From Datisca glomerata (lineage: Eukaryota > Streptophyta > Magnoliopsida > Cucurbitales > Datiscaceae): a stretch of DNA of 64,000 nt. The first letter of the stretch is position 1, and each line of letters opens with the position of its first letter. The DNA lies in NCBI GenBank assembly GCA_003255025.1, contig QANY01013656.1:908816-972815 (forward strand). The letters are read 5' to 3'. The notes beneath the pieces were generated by a model. The model was not told the DNA's origin. It did not search any database and saw nothing but the letters and a program-made list of their open reading frames with translations. The translations under genes and the position numbers were made by a program. Positions 43,900-55,765 of the stretch are shown here, piece by piece.

Positions 43900-44800
43900 A
43901 TGAGTTTCCCTTTTTAGTATTACGACAGGATGGAGATTGACACTCCAGGCCTTCGGGTTCCCCCCGGGGGTTATTCCTTGAGCTCATTTCCTATGGGTTT
44001 ACCACTTTGTACGAGGGTTTGGGAGGAACACATCCGTGCATTCACCTTGAACAGCTAGGTTCTGCTAAAAATTATAGTAAGGAGTATCGTGACCGTCCTT
44101 TTTCTCTCACTAGGGCTTCATGTCTTAGCTTTGTTCACAAGCTCGTCTACCACTTTTGGCACGGCCTTCGTCCTTCCGTTTCACCTGAATCGGGACGTGG
44201 GATTCGATAGCTGCCTATCCCCGATTCTATATGACCCGTAGTGGGGGATTAATGTGGGAACCTGTATTTCAACTGGGAATGTGCCTAGGTTCATTTATCT
44301 ATGCAGCATGATTTTCCTTCGCCTCAGTTGGAGCTTTGCAAAATTACCGGTGGCCAAAAAGGGGCACCAAGGAGTATGGTGGAGGGTGTCCTGCCGATAT
44401 TTTCATCCATCTTCTACAACTGCTCATATACTACCCCAAGAGGGGCCTTCAGGGGCCTTTGCCTTCATTCGCTCTCCAACGGCCTTATTCTCCTTCTGGG
44501 ATGACCCCAACAAGAACCTTACAAAAAATGAAAATTTGGCCTTGCGAAGCCTAGTTTCACTTTGGTCTTGGTTTCTTCGAGGGGTGACAGTTCCTCCAAG
44601 TTAGGGAGTCTCCTTACTTTCTCACTAATAACATTTCCCCATGGCTCTATAAGTGTGTGGCAACTCTGCCAGTGAGCCTTTAGGTCATGGGGGAGGACAA
44701 TTCTCGTGCATGTGGCCATCGAGGTTTGAACGGTATCCGACATGCCTTTCCTCCTTCGCTGTACAATCATTATGACGGTAAAAGGTCCTTACTCTACCGA
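43900..44800 (+). pseudogene. Broken reading region, possible TE-associated protein
   Basis: Translating about 43925-44045 gives MEIDTPGLRVPPGGYSLSSF, then a block with PLCTRVWEEHIRAF. This vaguely resembles the N-terminal domain of gypsy-associated plant proteins (Pfam 'putative gypsy type transposon'). Open pieces at 44007-44210 and 44254-44604 (116 codons) follow in other frames. Weak match; it could also be coincidence in GC-richer DNA. Confidence 0.25.
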
Positions 44801-45290
44801 GGGAAGGGGTGATTCCTCCCCTTAATCCCAGACTTTGTAAGTGTAGGGTGCCAAACTCATCCTCTCTTTACGTAGAGAAAAGGTTTCAAATCATTTAAAC
44901 AGGAATGGCTTTACAGTCGTTTCCCACAGATGCATCAACTGTTTCAGCTGAAAACTTTAACAACATTCTTCGTATAGCCTCCCCTCTAGATTAAGCTAAT
45001 TGTATCCTCAATGTCTATAAAATATCCTCTCCACATAGGGATCCTCTTAGCCTCGGATCTGCACAACACAAATAAGGAACTCTATAGACGAAGAGAATCG
45101 GGGGTGGTTTCCATGTCGAAAAGCCTCCGATGTCTAACTCAGCATTTAGTTTGGCATAATTTCCTTATGGGAGAGTAGACATTCATTTTATGTTTGTTGG
45201 TTAATGTAATTATACTTGGCTCATTGTGTGGGAGGAAGCGTGTTGAAGAAGCCTTTTAGAGGCGTGCTGGGAAAGCTTCGCGAGACACAA

Positions 45291-45969
45291 TGGTATTGGA
45301 TAAGCAGTTAAGTTCAATTATATAGCAAATGCTAAGAAATATGAAATATATCACAGAACACACATAGTGCAATAAAATGTCATTATATATTCCATTGACA
45401 TAATTCCTCCATTTACCAATATGTCTCTTAATTTTTCACAACTCATATTTTCAATAATTGAAATGGTAAATGTGATTTGGTAGAGAGAGTACCAACTGAC
45501 TTATCAATTTTGAATTTCATACAATAGTGTGGTCATTTTTTATCTAAAAATATTTCTCTCATCTAAGCCATATATATATACTATAGATTCAGATATAGAC
45601 TAGGCTGGAGCCATATGTGTGGCATAGGGTCAAGTGACCTCACTAAAAAATCAACTTTTAGTATGGAAACCTTTTGATTTTTGATATTTTTTATTTTTGA
45701 CCCCACTGGCTTTTCAATTGTGATCCAACTAAATTTCTTAAGTTTTAATCTTTTCTTTTCAGTTTTAACCTTATTAATTTTCATTTTTAAACCCTAAACT
45801 AAAATCCCTAAAACCCCCAAATTCACATTTCTAATTTCTCACCCATCTTCGATGACCACTACAACACCATCACCGATTCAGCGAAAAGAGCGAGTGATTA
45901 CCACGTTAAATATGATGATGATGATTGACGTCAATGGCCACTATGACTCTGACGGTCACGCACAATTGG

Positions 45970-46004
<35 letters not shown>

Positions 46005-46299
46005 ATCTTGAAGTTTTCTTATGCTTATTTTCTTCAATAATTTGTATGTTTTTTTCATTGTTTTGTGATTTAGACTCTATGTTTTGTTAACTTTGTTTGA
46101 TTATGATATTTTATTCTCATAGTTTCTTTTCCTAAGTAAGTTAGGAGTTGAATTATGTGCATATTGTTTTTGAAATTTGGAATTATTGCTATGTTGCTAC
46201 TAGTGATATATTTATTATTCCTGAACAGACTAAATCCAATATTACACGTGACAAGATCTGGGCCGATGAATAGCCGCAAAGGGAAGAAGGAATGGGAAC
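45291..46299. other. AT-rich spacer, no gene seen
   Basis: No coding sequence recognised. Contains a (TC)n(CA)n microsatellite at about 45970-46003 and, around 45590-45780, sequence of MITE-like appearance that I cannot delimit. Confidence 0.5.
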
Positions 46300-46572
46300 T
46301 GTAAGATTAACTATGCAGTTAAGATATGGATTTAATTTGGGAATATTCTTTTTATAAGCTTATCATTTCCCCTCTATCAGCTACGGAATATGGGGAATTT
46401 ATTGTAATATTTATTGTAAAATTTGTGGATAAATAAGGGCGTGCATCACCCCACAAAGATAAAAAAAAATACAAGCTTTAAAACTATTGAGTTCTCATTC
46501 TTTTTACTCTCTCGAATTTTGTTTTAGTTAACTCATAATTCATTCTTTCCTCACTAGAAAAAAACTTTTACA
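46300..46572 (+). repeat. Candidate 5' LTR of the gypsy element
   Basis: Starts TGTAAGATT and ends TTTTACA, giving TGTAA/TTACA inverted ends, immediately upstream of the primer-site region. A TATA-like GATAAATAAGGG is at about 46427. No 3' partner was found, so the left edge is provisional. Confidence 0.4.
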
Positions 46573-46689
46573 TTTTGGTACTTTCATTGAGAGTAGAAAG
46601 AAAGTCCCAAGAAAACCCATTTCAAAACCAAAACATGTCTAGAACTAGATCGAACGCTGCCCTCAATGGGGGAACAGAACTGGGAACAT

Positions 46690-47470
46690 GGATGATCATG
46701 TTGATCAACCCACTCCACCAGTTGAGATGCCCAAGAAGATTCTCATTAGAATGCAAGAGATGGAGCAGCAGTTGAGATGCCCAAGAAGATTCTCATTAGA
46801 ATGCAAGTATGGGAAAATCCAACCTCGAATCACTCACCCGAACTTCCTTGTGTCTGAAGATCCTAGCAGCTCCAATACCGAAGAAGTTTGTAGTGTCGAA
46901 GTTCAAATGTTACAAAGGGAAATCCAATCTGGTGGATTATCTTAGATGATTCAAACAAGTGATGGCGCTGCATCAGCAAGAAGATGAATTGATGTACAAA
47001 ATGTTTCCCACTAGTCTTGACGAGACCGCCTTAAAATGGTATCATTCTCTTCCCACACATTCAATTACTAACTTTATTGTTATATCTTCTATCATTTTGG
47101 AGCAGTATTCTACCTGTCGTACAGTAAAGGATAATACAGAATACCTCTTGACTATCTCTGCCAAGAATGGAGACTGCGAGAGTATACTTATAGATTTAAA
47201 GAAAAGATGAGTAAGGTAGAAAATTGCAATGACGGAGTAACCAGATTGGCTTTTAGACCAGGGTTAGATCCAAACTCGCCCATCTTTGAAGATGTATCAA
47301 AGATGAAACCGTTCACTATGGCCGAGACATTCCAACGGGCGCAGACCTACATCACGTTAGAAGAAGAAAAGAGGAGCTTGTTGAAACTAGCGGAGCAAAG
47401 GACTGAGGAACCACGAAAAGGAGAACGGGGTTCTAGATCTGATAGGAAGAGGACATAGAGAACGAGAAGA
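46690..47470 (+). pseudogene. Gypsy gag
   Basis: After an N-terminal part, 46950-47210 carries QVMALHQQEDELMYKMFPTS, LDETALKWYHSLP and blocks continuing to 47458 (GLDPNSPIFEDVSKMKPFTM, AETFQRAQTYITLEEEK): the retrotransposon gag domain. A 39-base segment (46719-46757) is repeated at 46769-46807, an offset of 50 bases that shifts the frame. Several stops. Confidence 0.8.
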
Positions 47471-47859
47471 GATATGAGCAGGGAAGGAGCAAATGAGACA
47501 GGATTGAAGGCCAAAGGAGACATGCTGATGCAGTCCATCCCAGAGATAAGGTCTATACACCTCTCATGATGTCGGTAAATCAAATTCTAGAGATAATCAA
47601 GGATAAATCTTAGTTGAAAATACCAACCCTAAGGACGGATATCAACTTAAGGATTACATTGAAGAATTGATTAAGGACGGATATCTTCGACACTTTGTGA
47701 AGAAAGAAGAATAGAACCTCTCCAAGTAGGAAACCCATGTTAAAGGAAAATGCGATAAAGGGAAACAACCTCTCTAGATTGTCAATATAATTATCGCATT
47801 GACCGAGCAAGAATGAACTACTAAGAATGAGAGGAAAGCATATTGTAAGAAGCCCATAT

Positions 47860-48340
47860 TAGAAGAGCACATGGAGAGAGGAAGCTCTTCGAGTGACAAC
47901 AGGAACCTTCCGTTGATATTCAATGACTTGGATTTGGAACATGACAAACGTCATAATGACGCTTTGGTCATTTCAATAAAGGTTGGAAATTGTTTGTTGA
48001 GGAGAGTATTAATTGATGATAGAAGCGTTGTTAATGTTTTACACCACTCCACCTTTGAGAAGATGTCCGTGGGAGATCAACAGTTGTAAGGTTCGTCACA
48101 ACTACTGTTGGCTTCAACATGGTTATTAGTTATTCAGAATCAATTATTGGTCTTCCTCTAAGCATGAAACCCTTTAATCATCGAACAGAATTTGTAGTGT
48201 TGGACACCTCATCCCCGTACAACGCAATCCTGGGAAGGACCTTGTTGCACAAGATGAAAGTTGTACCGCCTATCTTTTATCAAATGTTAAAATATCTGTC
48301 TCCAGAAGGAATAAAGACCATAAAAGGGAGATAAAGCCGC
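47860..48340 (+). pseudogene. Gypsy aspartic protease
   Basis: Open 47871-48089: NDALVISIKVGNCLLRRVLI then DDRSVVNVLHHSTFEKM. The family active site is D-x-G-S-S-x-N; here D-D-R-S-V-V-N, with the Gly lost. The second block AILGRTLLHKMK (48220) is in the open stretch 48119-48334. A stop and frameshift near 48090 separate the halves. Confidence 0.75.
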
Positions 48341-48489
48341 TGCCCATATTTGCGCAATAATCACACTAGAATCTGCTAGGAAAAGGACAACGAAAAATAA
48401 AATAGGAGAGCACGCCATGACTACGGAGCAATAGCAATAACATGAAGATAGGCAGGTGGGCCTAAGGTATGAGGCAGGAGAAAATAGTG

Positions 48490-49600
48490 AGCTCATCTGT
48501 CTAGATGAGGAAACTCAGAAGACTACCAACAAACGAAAAAGAAAAGACTGATAGATTTCTTACGAAGAAACAAAGACCTCTTTGCAACTACTGCACAACA
48601 GAAAAAGGCAGCCAAAGAAGAAGTGAGAAACTTTTGAAAGTCGACTTCATCCGTGAAGTGGATTACCCGGAATGGCTCGTCAATGTAGTTATAGTAAAAA
48701 AGAAGAACTGGAAATGGAGAATCTTTATGGACTTCATCGATCAGAATAAAGCCTACCCTAAAGACAATTAGTCGCTGCCAATGATAGACCAGATGATGGA
48801 TGTAACCTCAGGACACAAACTCCTCAGTTTCATGGATGCCTTCTCTGGATATAACCAGGTGAAAATGTTTCAGCCTGATCAAGAAAAAACCTCATTTATA
48901 ACTGAACATGATACTTTTATTATAAGGTAATGTCCTTTGGGTTAAAAATGCAGGTGCAACTTATCAAAGACTTGTGAACAAGATGTTCCGCGAAAAAATT
49001 GGAAATACCATGGAGATTTTATGCAGACGACATGTTGGTGAAGAGTTGTAATGGGAAAACCACATCGGGGATCTTGACAAGGCCTTCTCAATCTTATGAG
49101 AAAGCTCCATGAATTTGAATCTAGATAAATGCACATTCAGTGTAGCAGTGGGAAAATTCTTAGGCCATTTGGCTACACAATCGGGAATTGAGGTTAACCT
49201 AGACCATTTGAAGGCCTTTATGGAGATGAAGTCCCCAAAAACTGAAAGGAGATACAAGGCTTGAAGGATAGGTTGGCAACTCTAAACAGATTCCTCTCAA
49301 GGTCCACGAATAAGTGCAAACACTTTTTCTCAAAGTTAAGAAAGAATTACATTGACAACTAGGATGAAGAATGTGAAGAGGTCTTCAACAGAATCAAGGA
49401 ATGCTTATCAACTCCCTCGTTGCTATCATCACCAGTACCTGGTGAGCAACTACTTTTGTACGTGGTTGTGTTATAGATGGTCGTCAGTGTTGTTCTCATC
49501 AGATAGGAAAAAAGGAACAGATACCCATGTATTTTGTGAGCATAAGTCTAGTGGCGGCTGAAACTAGATACAAAAGAATGGAGAAATTGGTGTTGGCAGT
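48490..49600 (+). pseudogene. Gypsy reverse transcriptase
   Basis: LKVDFIREVDYPEWLVNVVI then KKKNWKWRIFMDFIDQNKAY (48636-48760), SFMDAFSGYNQVKM (48830-48870), and the catalytic box YADD at 49020-49031 followed by MLVK. Downstream, NLDKCTFSVAVGKFLGH and a following block (49120-49170) complete the RT thumb region. Multiple frameshifts between these segments; the catalytic box itself is intact. Confidence 0.85.
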
Positions 49601-50360
49601 TGTGACAACTACAAGAAATATAAGACCTTACTTCCAAGTGCATAGCATAAAAGTACTAACAGGCTCGTCGATCAGAAGTCTGTTACACTCAACTGAAGTC
49701 AGCGGAAGAATAGCGAAATGGGCAATTAAGCTTGGCCAATATGAAATCCTTTATGTGCCAAGAACGTCAATGAAGGGGCAAGTTCTGACTGACTTTGTAG
49801 TAGACTTTACCAGTGATGAAGGGGAAGTCAATAATGGATCTTATATCAAAGGAGAAAACGGGACCTGGAAGTTGTACATTGATGAAGCCTCAAATAATAA
49901 AAGGGTGAGAGCGGCAGTAGTAGTACAGACCCCATTCAGAGAAAAGCTAAAACACTCCATCTCTTTTAATTTCAACGCCTCAAAAATTAAACAAAGTATG
50001 AAGCCTTGATAGTGGGAATCTCCTTGCTATAAGAATTTGAGGTAACAGACACGAAAATATTCTATGATTCAATGCTAATTGTGAAACATGTTACGGGAGA
50101 ATTTACAACAAAAGATGATAGGATGATAAATTATTTACAATGGGAAAATGAGCTATTAAGACTGTTGAAAGGCTACGAGATTTATCAGATCCCGAGAATG
50201 GAGAATGGACACGCTGACATTTTAGCAAACTTGGGGTCATCGCTACAACACTCGCACAAGAGGAGTGTGCTAGTAGAATTTCTTGAAAAGCCAAGTATTA
50301 CATTCACATTGAAAAATGTAGCAGATGTACAAGTCGAGAGGGAACCAAGATGGTAATATG
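49601..50360 (+). pseudogene. Gypsy RNase H region
   Basis: The open stretch 49527-50009 (160 codons) has RYKRMEKLVLAVVTTTRNIR, then HSTEVSGRIAKWAIKLGQYE, corresponding to the first RNase H-like domain after RT. Next comes GTWKLYIDEASNNKRVRAAV (49860-49919), the start of a second RNase H domain with an Asp in the first acidic position. 50072-50356 continues with LRLLKGYEIYQIPRMENGHA, the usual end (N..AD-type). A dual RNase H arrangement is characteristic of the Tat lineage. One stop near 50010. Confidence 0.65.
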
Positions 50361-50399
50361 ATATAATCTATTACTTAAAAGATGGATGTTGCCTATTAC

Positions 50400-51008
50400 A
50401 AACTTCGAGCAAGGAAAGTTCAGCAGCAAAGTGTCAGGTACTCCTTAATTAATAGGTTATTATGTAAAAGGTCTTTTTTATGACCATATTTGAAATGTCG
50501 ACGAGAAAAGTAAGCACAATATGTGTTAGCAGAGATCCATGAAGGAATATGCGAAAATCATACCGAGTGAAGGTCATTAGCTCATAAAGTATTGAAAGAA
50601 GGGTATTACTAGCCCAAAATGCATCAAGATGCCAAAGGGTATGCAAGAAATTGTGAGAAGTGTCAACACTTTGCTCTCATAGCCAAAATGGCTCGTGGAG
50701 AGCTCAACATGGTGGTGAGGCCGTGGCCGTTCATGTAGTGGGCACTTGATATTGTTGGACCACTTCCCATGATACCAGCTCAGAAACACTTTATACTGGT
50801 AGCAACGAACTACTTTACTAAGTGGATTGAAGCTAAAGCTTTCACGAGAATTCGCAAAGAATAAGTGAAGGGGTTCTTATGGAAGAATATAATATGCACT
50901 TACGGAATTCCATGAGTACTCATATCTGATAGCGGGCTTCAATTCACAGGGAAGACGGTGAAAACCTTCTACGATGGCTTAAAAATTTCTAATCGATTCT
51001 CTACGCCA
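50400..51008 (+). pseudogene. Gypsy integrase, truncated
   Basis: HKVLKEGYY and CEKCQHFALIAKMARGELN (50583-50705) form the H2C2 zinc-binding region, then WALDIVGPLPMIPAQKHFIL with a following TNYFTKWIEAKAFTRI (50740-50850), the first part of the catalytic core with its Asp. SDSGLQFTGKTVKTFYDGLK (50927-50986) holds the second catalytic Asp. The reading ends ISNRFSTPY at about 51008, where copia LTR sequence takes over. The last catalytic Glu region is lost. Confidence 0.8.
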
Positions 51009-53124
51009 TATGAATACTTTATATAAATATCTAAAAATTTCATATTCATTAATTAGACTATGATCTTGTATTAGCGTGAGAGGATTAAGATCATAGATAA
51101 TGAATAAAATTGTCGGCAACATATTAAAATATGGAATTTTTATTGAATGGTTGCTAGTACGGTTCACTAAGCATTATGAATGCGTGTGATCTAGATCCAG
51201 ATCATTGATGTGGATAAACATCTTAGTGAATGTACTTTATATAATAAAATTATATATGATAGGACTGATGTAAATTAATATCTTTATTAATGTGTCATTT
51301 ATCATAAAGATTTAATACACATCAATTCGATGATCATATGTAGATCAGTCTAAATCCTACGTAGTTATGAACTCCTCTGCATGTCTGCTGGATCTTTGAT
51401 TCACTCATTAATGTCTGTTTGTTAATCAGGCTAGTGACTTTTGTTTTGGAGATTCAGTGATGTGAATGGCTGGGGACATGATCTTACAAAATTTGGAATC
51501 TAAGTTTTTCTAACGGATCGTATATTGGTTCCCTTATGTGTTAACTCTGGAACTGAATGGTTATTAAACTCAAATTTATAATAAGATTATAAATTAGCCA
51601 TTCACTAGTTAATGGTACTTAATGATCAAGAGGTAATTAGAAGGTTTGACCGGTTCAATTTACGAAGCAATAACTGGAGGATAAAACTATATAAAATGAT
51701 TATATCAGTGGACTACATAAGAATACTCTGTAAATACATTCTATAATATCTAATAGTGCAATTCCATATTTATAGTGGAGTAATAATGAAATTATTGAAT
51801 AAGATTATTTAACTAAAGAGTTTAATTAATAATCTGATTTATTGGAGCTTAGGATTATATGTCAATGGTCTTCAAGTCACCTCTATAATACACTGTCTAG
51901 GATGTGAGTATTTCAGGACATGAGAAAAAGGCTGACTTGTTAAAAAAAATTTCTCGAGCAAGTACATAATTATGAGATAATTATGTGTGATTAATTAATT
52001 GAATTATTTATAAATATAATTTTCAGAAATTATATATGTATATATAGAAATAATTATTGATTTTTTTATCGATAAGTGAGACACGATATCTAATTTGTGA
52101 AATTAGATAATTGAATTATTATTAGATATAAATAAACTAAATATGTTATTTGTAAAGTAACCGATAAGTTAGTTGATAGAGATAATCAGATATATTGATT
52201 TTGAATTAAATGATATCTAGATAATTATCTGGTTAAAATAAATATTTAATTTGCAGTAATTATCACGTGTGAATCACTGGTAGGGTATCAGTAATTGACA
52301 TGGTCTACTGTGGTGCCACGTGGCACTACAGTAGTGAGTGTGCAACACTGAAGTGTCACATGACACTACAGTTCCATGTGGCACTGCAGTTGTGCACAAT
52401 TGTAGGGGGTTCCACTGCAATTGATAATTTTATTATTAAATATTATTTCAGTTTATCCCTAAAAATCTTATACGTCATTATCTAGAATATAAACAGATAT
52501 TATTCTAATGGCTTAAGTTGTTAAAAGAAGATGAGAGAATCAGTTGGTCAGATCATGAGTTCGTCAATCAAGAGTTGAATTGAGAACACGATTGGTGTCA
52601 GAGAGATTTTCTTCTGTGACTAAACGTTAATCAAATCTCTAAAAGAATAATCATTGCGTTCTTTTAGAGAATCTTCTCACTAAAGTCATTCTCAATAAAT
52701 CTCTAGATCTCATGTGTTGAGAACGTCTAGAGACAGAAAAAAGTGTCTTGTAATATTCTACGTGCCTACACACGTCCTAGTGCGTTGAAGATTGACTTGA
52801 AAGATCTTGGTGTAGATCTCGGAGTCTACTAATCATTGAAACGATTTCGTGAGAACGGAGGATCGATCAATTTTTACAAGGACACTTGTTATAGATTACA
52901 AGAGTTATATGATTCCTAACCTTATATGTTGTAAATTTAACTTATAAATATATAATGGATCCTGATTGATTGAAAAATAGTTTTCAATAAAAGTTTTTAT
53001 TTGGTTATCGTGGTGTTGCGTAAGTTTTATTTTATTAAAAATTCGATTTTTATAAAAGTTTAATTTTTTAAAAGGCCACACACGCCTTCACGCCTCTGCC
53101 GCGCACACGCCATGACTACCAGCC
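51009..53124 (+). repeat. 5' LTR of copia element 2
   Basis: Aligned by eye with 18980-21095 and 27358-31334; it lacks both the 856-bp duplication and the MITE of the 3' LTR. The palindrome GTGCCACGTGGCAC (52313-52326) is present. The end reads ...GACTACCAGCCA. The left end is eroded: similarity starts at TATATAAATATC. Confidence 0.8.
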
Positions 53125-53404
53125 AGTGGTATTAGAGCGGTCTTTATATATTTATATGTTAAATGTTGTGTGGGTTTTCTTGCATCATTCATATAATATG
53201 AGATATGTATGATGATGGATGGTTATGTTTTTTAAATGTATGAAAATAATGAATCGTTAATTGTTTGGTGATTATTGAGTGATGCTTTATTTTAATTTTT
53301 TTCTAGATCTTGTGTAAGACGAATTGAGGCATAATAATTTTTGTAATTTTATTTTGAATATTATTGTAATAATTCCGAGACAAAGAACGCACGAGACGAA
53401 TGGT
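53125..53404 (+). promoter_or_regulatory. Copia element 2 primer site and leader
   Basis: Primer site TGGTATTAGAGCGG at about 53127, then leader matching 21112-21244 and 22206-22320. It contains the uninterrupted version (ATTATTGAGT, 53271-53280) of the site where the 0.94-kb MITE-like insert sits in copy 1. Confidence 0.7.
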
Positions 53405-54480
53405 AAAAATTTATTGTTCACGCCAGAAAAGCACTTTTATATTCCTGGTTTTTCAAGGAATTTGATTTCTCTTTCATTTTTGCAAGAACATTTATCAAAG
53501 TTTCTTTCATTAATAATGAGTTTATTATTTCTAAGAATGGATCGATATATGTCATGCTAAAATTATAAACGGACTATACATGCTTAAACCGATTGAACGC
53601 GCGTTAATTAATTCTGAATTATTTAAAGTAGCAAAACCTAAAAATAACAAACAACAAATAGTTTATCATGATGTTAACACTTATTTATGGCATCTTAGGT
53701 TGAGACATATTAATCTAGATAGGTTAAACAAGTTAACAAAGCATGATACTTTGAGAGAGCTAAAAGTTGGAACTCTTTCTGTTTGTATATTCTGTCTAGA
53801 AGATAAAATGACCAAAAGACCTTTCACAGAAAAGGGCCAAAGAGTCAAAGAACCACTTGAGTTAGCACATAGTGATGTCTGTGGACCGATCAATATATAA
53901 GCTAGAGGTGGGTATGCATATTTTATCACTTTCATTGACGACTACTCAATATATGGTTATAGTTACATAATGCATCGAAAGTCTGAAACTTTTGGAAAGT
54001 TTAAAGACTTCAAGGATTATTTGCTGGAGTATGGAATCCTATCTTAACTCACAATACTTGGAACACCACAGCAAAATGATATTGCAGAGAGTAGAAACCG
54101 AATCTTATTGGATATGGTTAGATCGATGTTAAGCTACTCATCATTCTTGCTTATATTTTAGGGATATGCACTACACACGACAACTTACATTTTGAATGTA
54201 GTGCCATCTAAGCCTATAAGCAAGACACCTTTAAAATTATGGAATGGCTCTAAACCTAGTTTGTGTCATTTCCATATAGGGGGTTATCCAGCTCACGTTC
54301 TTAGACCAAAGACCAGAAAGTTAGACTCAAGGTCTGAGGTATACATATTCGTTGGCTATTCTCTAGAGACTAGAGGTGGGTACTTTTATAGTCATAATGA
54401 TCAAAAGGTGTTTCTGTCCATAAATGCAACCTTTTTTAGCATGACTATATGCAAAACTACAAACCTCGTAGCAAAGTAGT
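53405..54480 (+). pseudogene. Copia element 2 protease remnant and integrase
   Basis: FYIPGFSRNLISLSFLQEHL (53431-53490) is the end of copia protease. The open stretch 53580-53900 has LWHLRLRHINLDRLNKLTKH and CIFCLEDKMTKRPF, the HHCC zinc site, followed by ELAHSDVCGPI, the start of the catalytic core with its Asp. A deletion then leads to LLEYGILS and TTPQQN-like sequence near 54030-54090. The open stretch 54192-54479 (PSKPISKTPLKLWNGSKPSL) is the C-terminal part. Fewer lesions than copy 1, but still stops. Confidence 0.8.
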
Positions 54481-55552
54481 TCTCGAGGAATTAGCGACTG
54501 ATGAGATCACACCACCTTCAATTTCTACTGATAAATGACAAACTAGAGAAACCACAGTTCCTAGAAAGGAAACCCCAGTGCAACGTCGTAGTGGGAGAGT
54601 TATGAGACAACCAGTTCGCTACGAACTAGAGCTGTGCATGTCTTAGTGTCAGACACTAATAAAGATGATCCATTATCTTATGAAGAAGCAGTGGATGGTC
54701 CTAAAAAGGAGAAATAGCAAGATGTCATGAACCAGGAAATGGAATCTATATATTCTAATTCTGTCTGGAAACTTGTATCCACCTGAAGATGTCAGGTCCA
54801 TTGGACGTAAATGAATCTTCAAGAAGAAGATAAGTGTGGATGGGAAAGTAGAGACTTTTAAGGCACAGTTAGTAGCTAAAGGCTATACACAAAGAGATGG
54901 AGTCGATTATGAAGAGACATTCTCTCATGTGGCCATGCTGAAATCCATTCACATATTTTTGTCCGTAGCCACTAGTTTTGATTATGAGATATGGTAAATA
55001 GACGTCAAGATAACTTTTCTGAATGGCTCACTTGAAGAAAGCATCTATATGATGCAACTAGAAGGGTTCGTACAAAATGGGCAATATCAAAAAATACATA
55101 AGTTATTTAAATTCATTTATGGATTAAAGCAATCATCTAGATCTTAGAATCTTACCATTGATGAGATTATAAACTCTTATGGCTTCGAGCAAAATGTTGA
55201 TGATGCTTGTGTTTATAAATACACCAAAGATAAGATAGTGGTTTTCTTAGTTCATTATGTTGATGATATTCTACTCACTGAGAATGATATATAAACTTTG
55301 TCAAAGGTAAAGAAGTGGTTAACTGGGAAATTTCAAATGAAAGATTTGGGAGAAGTGAGCTATGTTCTAAGCATCCAAATCCTAAGCGATAAAAAGAACA
55401 AGTTCTTGGCACTTTCTCAGGCATCTTATATTGATAAGGTGCTGGAGAGATTCTCTATGGAGAATTCCAAGAAAGGTCAACAACCGACCAGACATGAAAA
55501 TACCATCTCCAAGGAACAATGTTCTAAGACACCTCAAGAGGAAGAAGTATAG
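54481..55552 (+). pseudogene. Copia element 2 reverse transcriptase
   Basis: VETFKAQLVAKGYTQRDGVD-like sequence (about 54846-54905), FDYEIW then a stop and IDVKITFLNGSLEESIYMMQ (54990-55050), FKFIYGLKQSSRS (55108), and an intact YVDDILL box (55256-55276). The open stretch 55298-55552 reads VKKWLTGKFQMKDLGEVSYV and then LALSQASYIDKVLERFSMEN. RNase H is missing because the sequence jumps to an LTR end at 55551. Confidence 0.85.
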
Positions 55553-55765
55553 GATTCCTAACCTTGTATGTTGTAGATTTTACTTATAAATATATAATGC
55601 ATTTAGACTGATTGAAAAAGAGTTTTCAATAAAAGTTTTTATTTAATTATCATGGCGGTGCGCAAGTTTTGTTTTATTAAAATTCGGTTTTTATTAAATG
55701 TTTAATTTTTTAAAAGGTCATGCGCCTTCACACTTCTGCCCGCGCACGCGTCGCGACGACAAGCA
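55551..55765 (+). repeat. Copia LTR 3'-end fragment
   Basis: Matches the last 215 bases of the LTRs (GATTCCTAACCTTGTATGTT at 55552, then GC-rich CGCGCACGCGTCGCGACGAC). Fused to the RT pseudogene, so RNase H and most of the 3' LTR were deleted in one event. Confidence 0.8.

Larger units (their letters stand above)
41096..45290 (+). mobile_element. GC-richer block, probable non-autonomous LTR retroelement of unclear type
   Basis: Base composition rises clearly against the flanks. A promoter-like TATA box, CCTATAAATAGC, is at 41874-41885, followed by pyrimidine-rich leader-like sequence; a tandem array lies at 42590-43535; a broken reading region is at about 43900-44800. I found no RT or clear LTR pair, and the ends are uncertain. 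Calling it a retroelement is an inference from composition, promoter plus leader, and tandem repeats, which are frequent in large plant gypsy elements. Confidence 0.4.
46300..51008 (+). mobile_element. Ty3/gypsy LTR retrotransposon, truncated by copia element 2
   Basis: Order: candidate short 5' LTR, primer-site region (TTTGGTACTTTCATTGAGAG, 46574-46593), gag, protease, RT, RNase H, integrase. The order RT before integrase is diagnostic for Ty3/gypsy. The integrase is cut off near 51008 where copia LTR sequence begins. All coding segments contain stops and frameshifts. Lineage is probably Tat-like from the sequence after the LTR, with low certainty. Confidence 0.8.
51009..55765 (+). mobile_element. 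Ty1/copia retrotransposon, second copy, deleted
   Basis: Same family as 18980-31334. The 5' LTR (about 51009-53124, first tens of bases missing) is followed by primer site, leader, then directly protease remnant, integrase and RT; gag is deleted. RT stops at 55552 and is joined to the last 215 bases of an LTR (55551-55765). Inserted in, or adjoining by deletion, the gypsy integrase. Confidence 0.85.
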
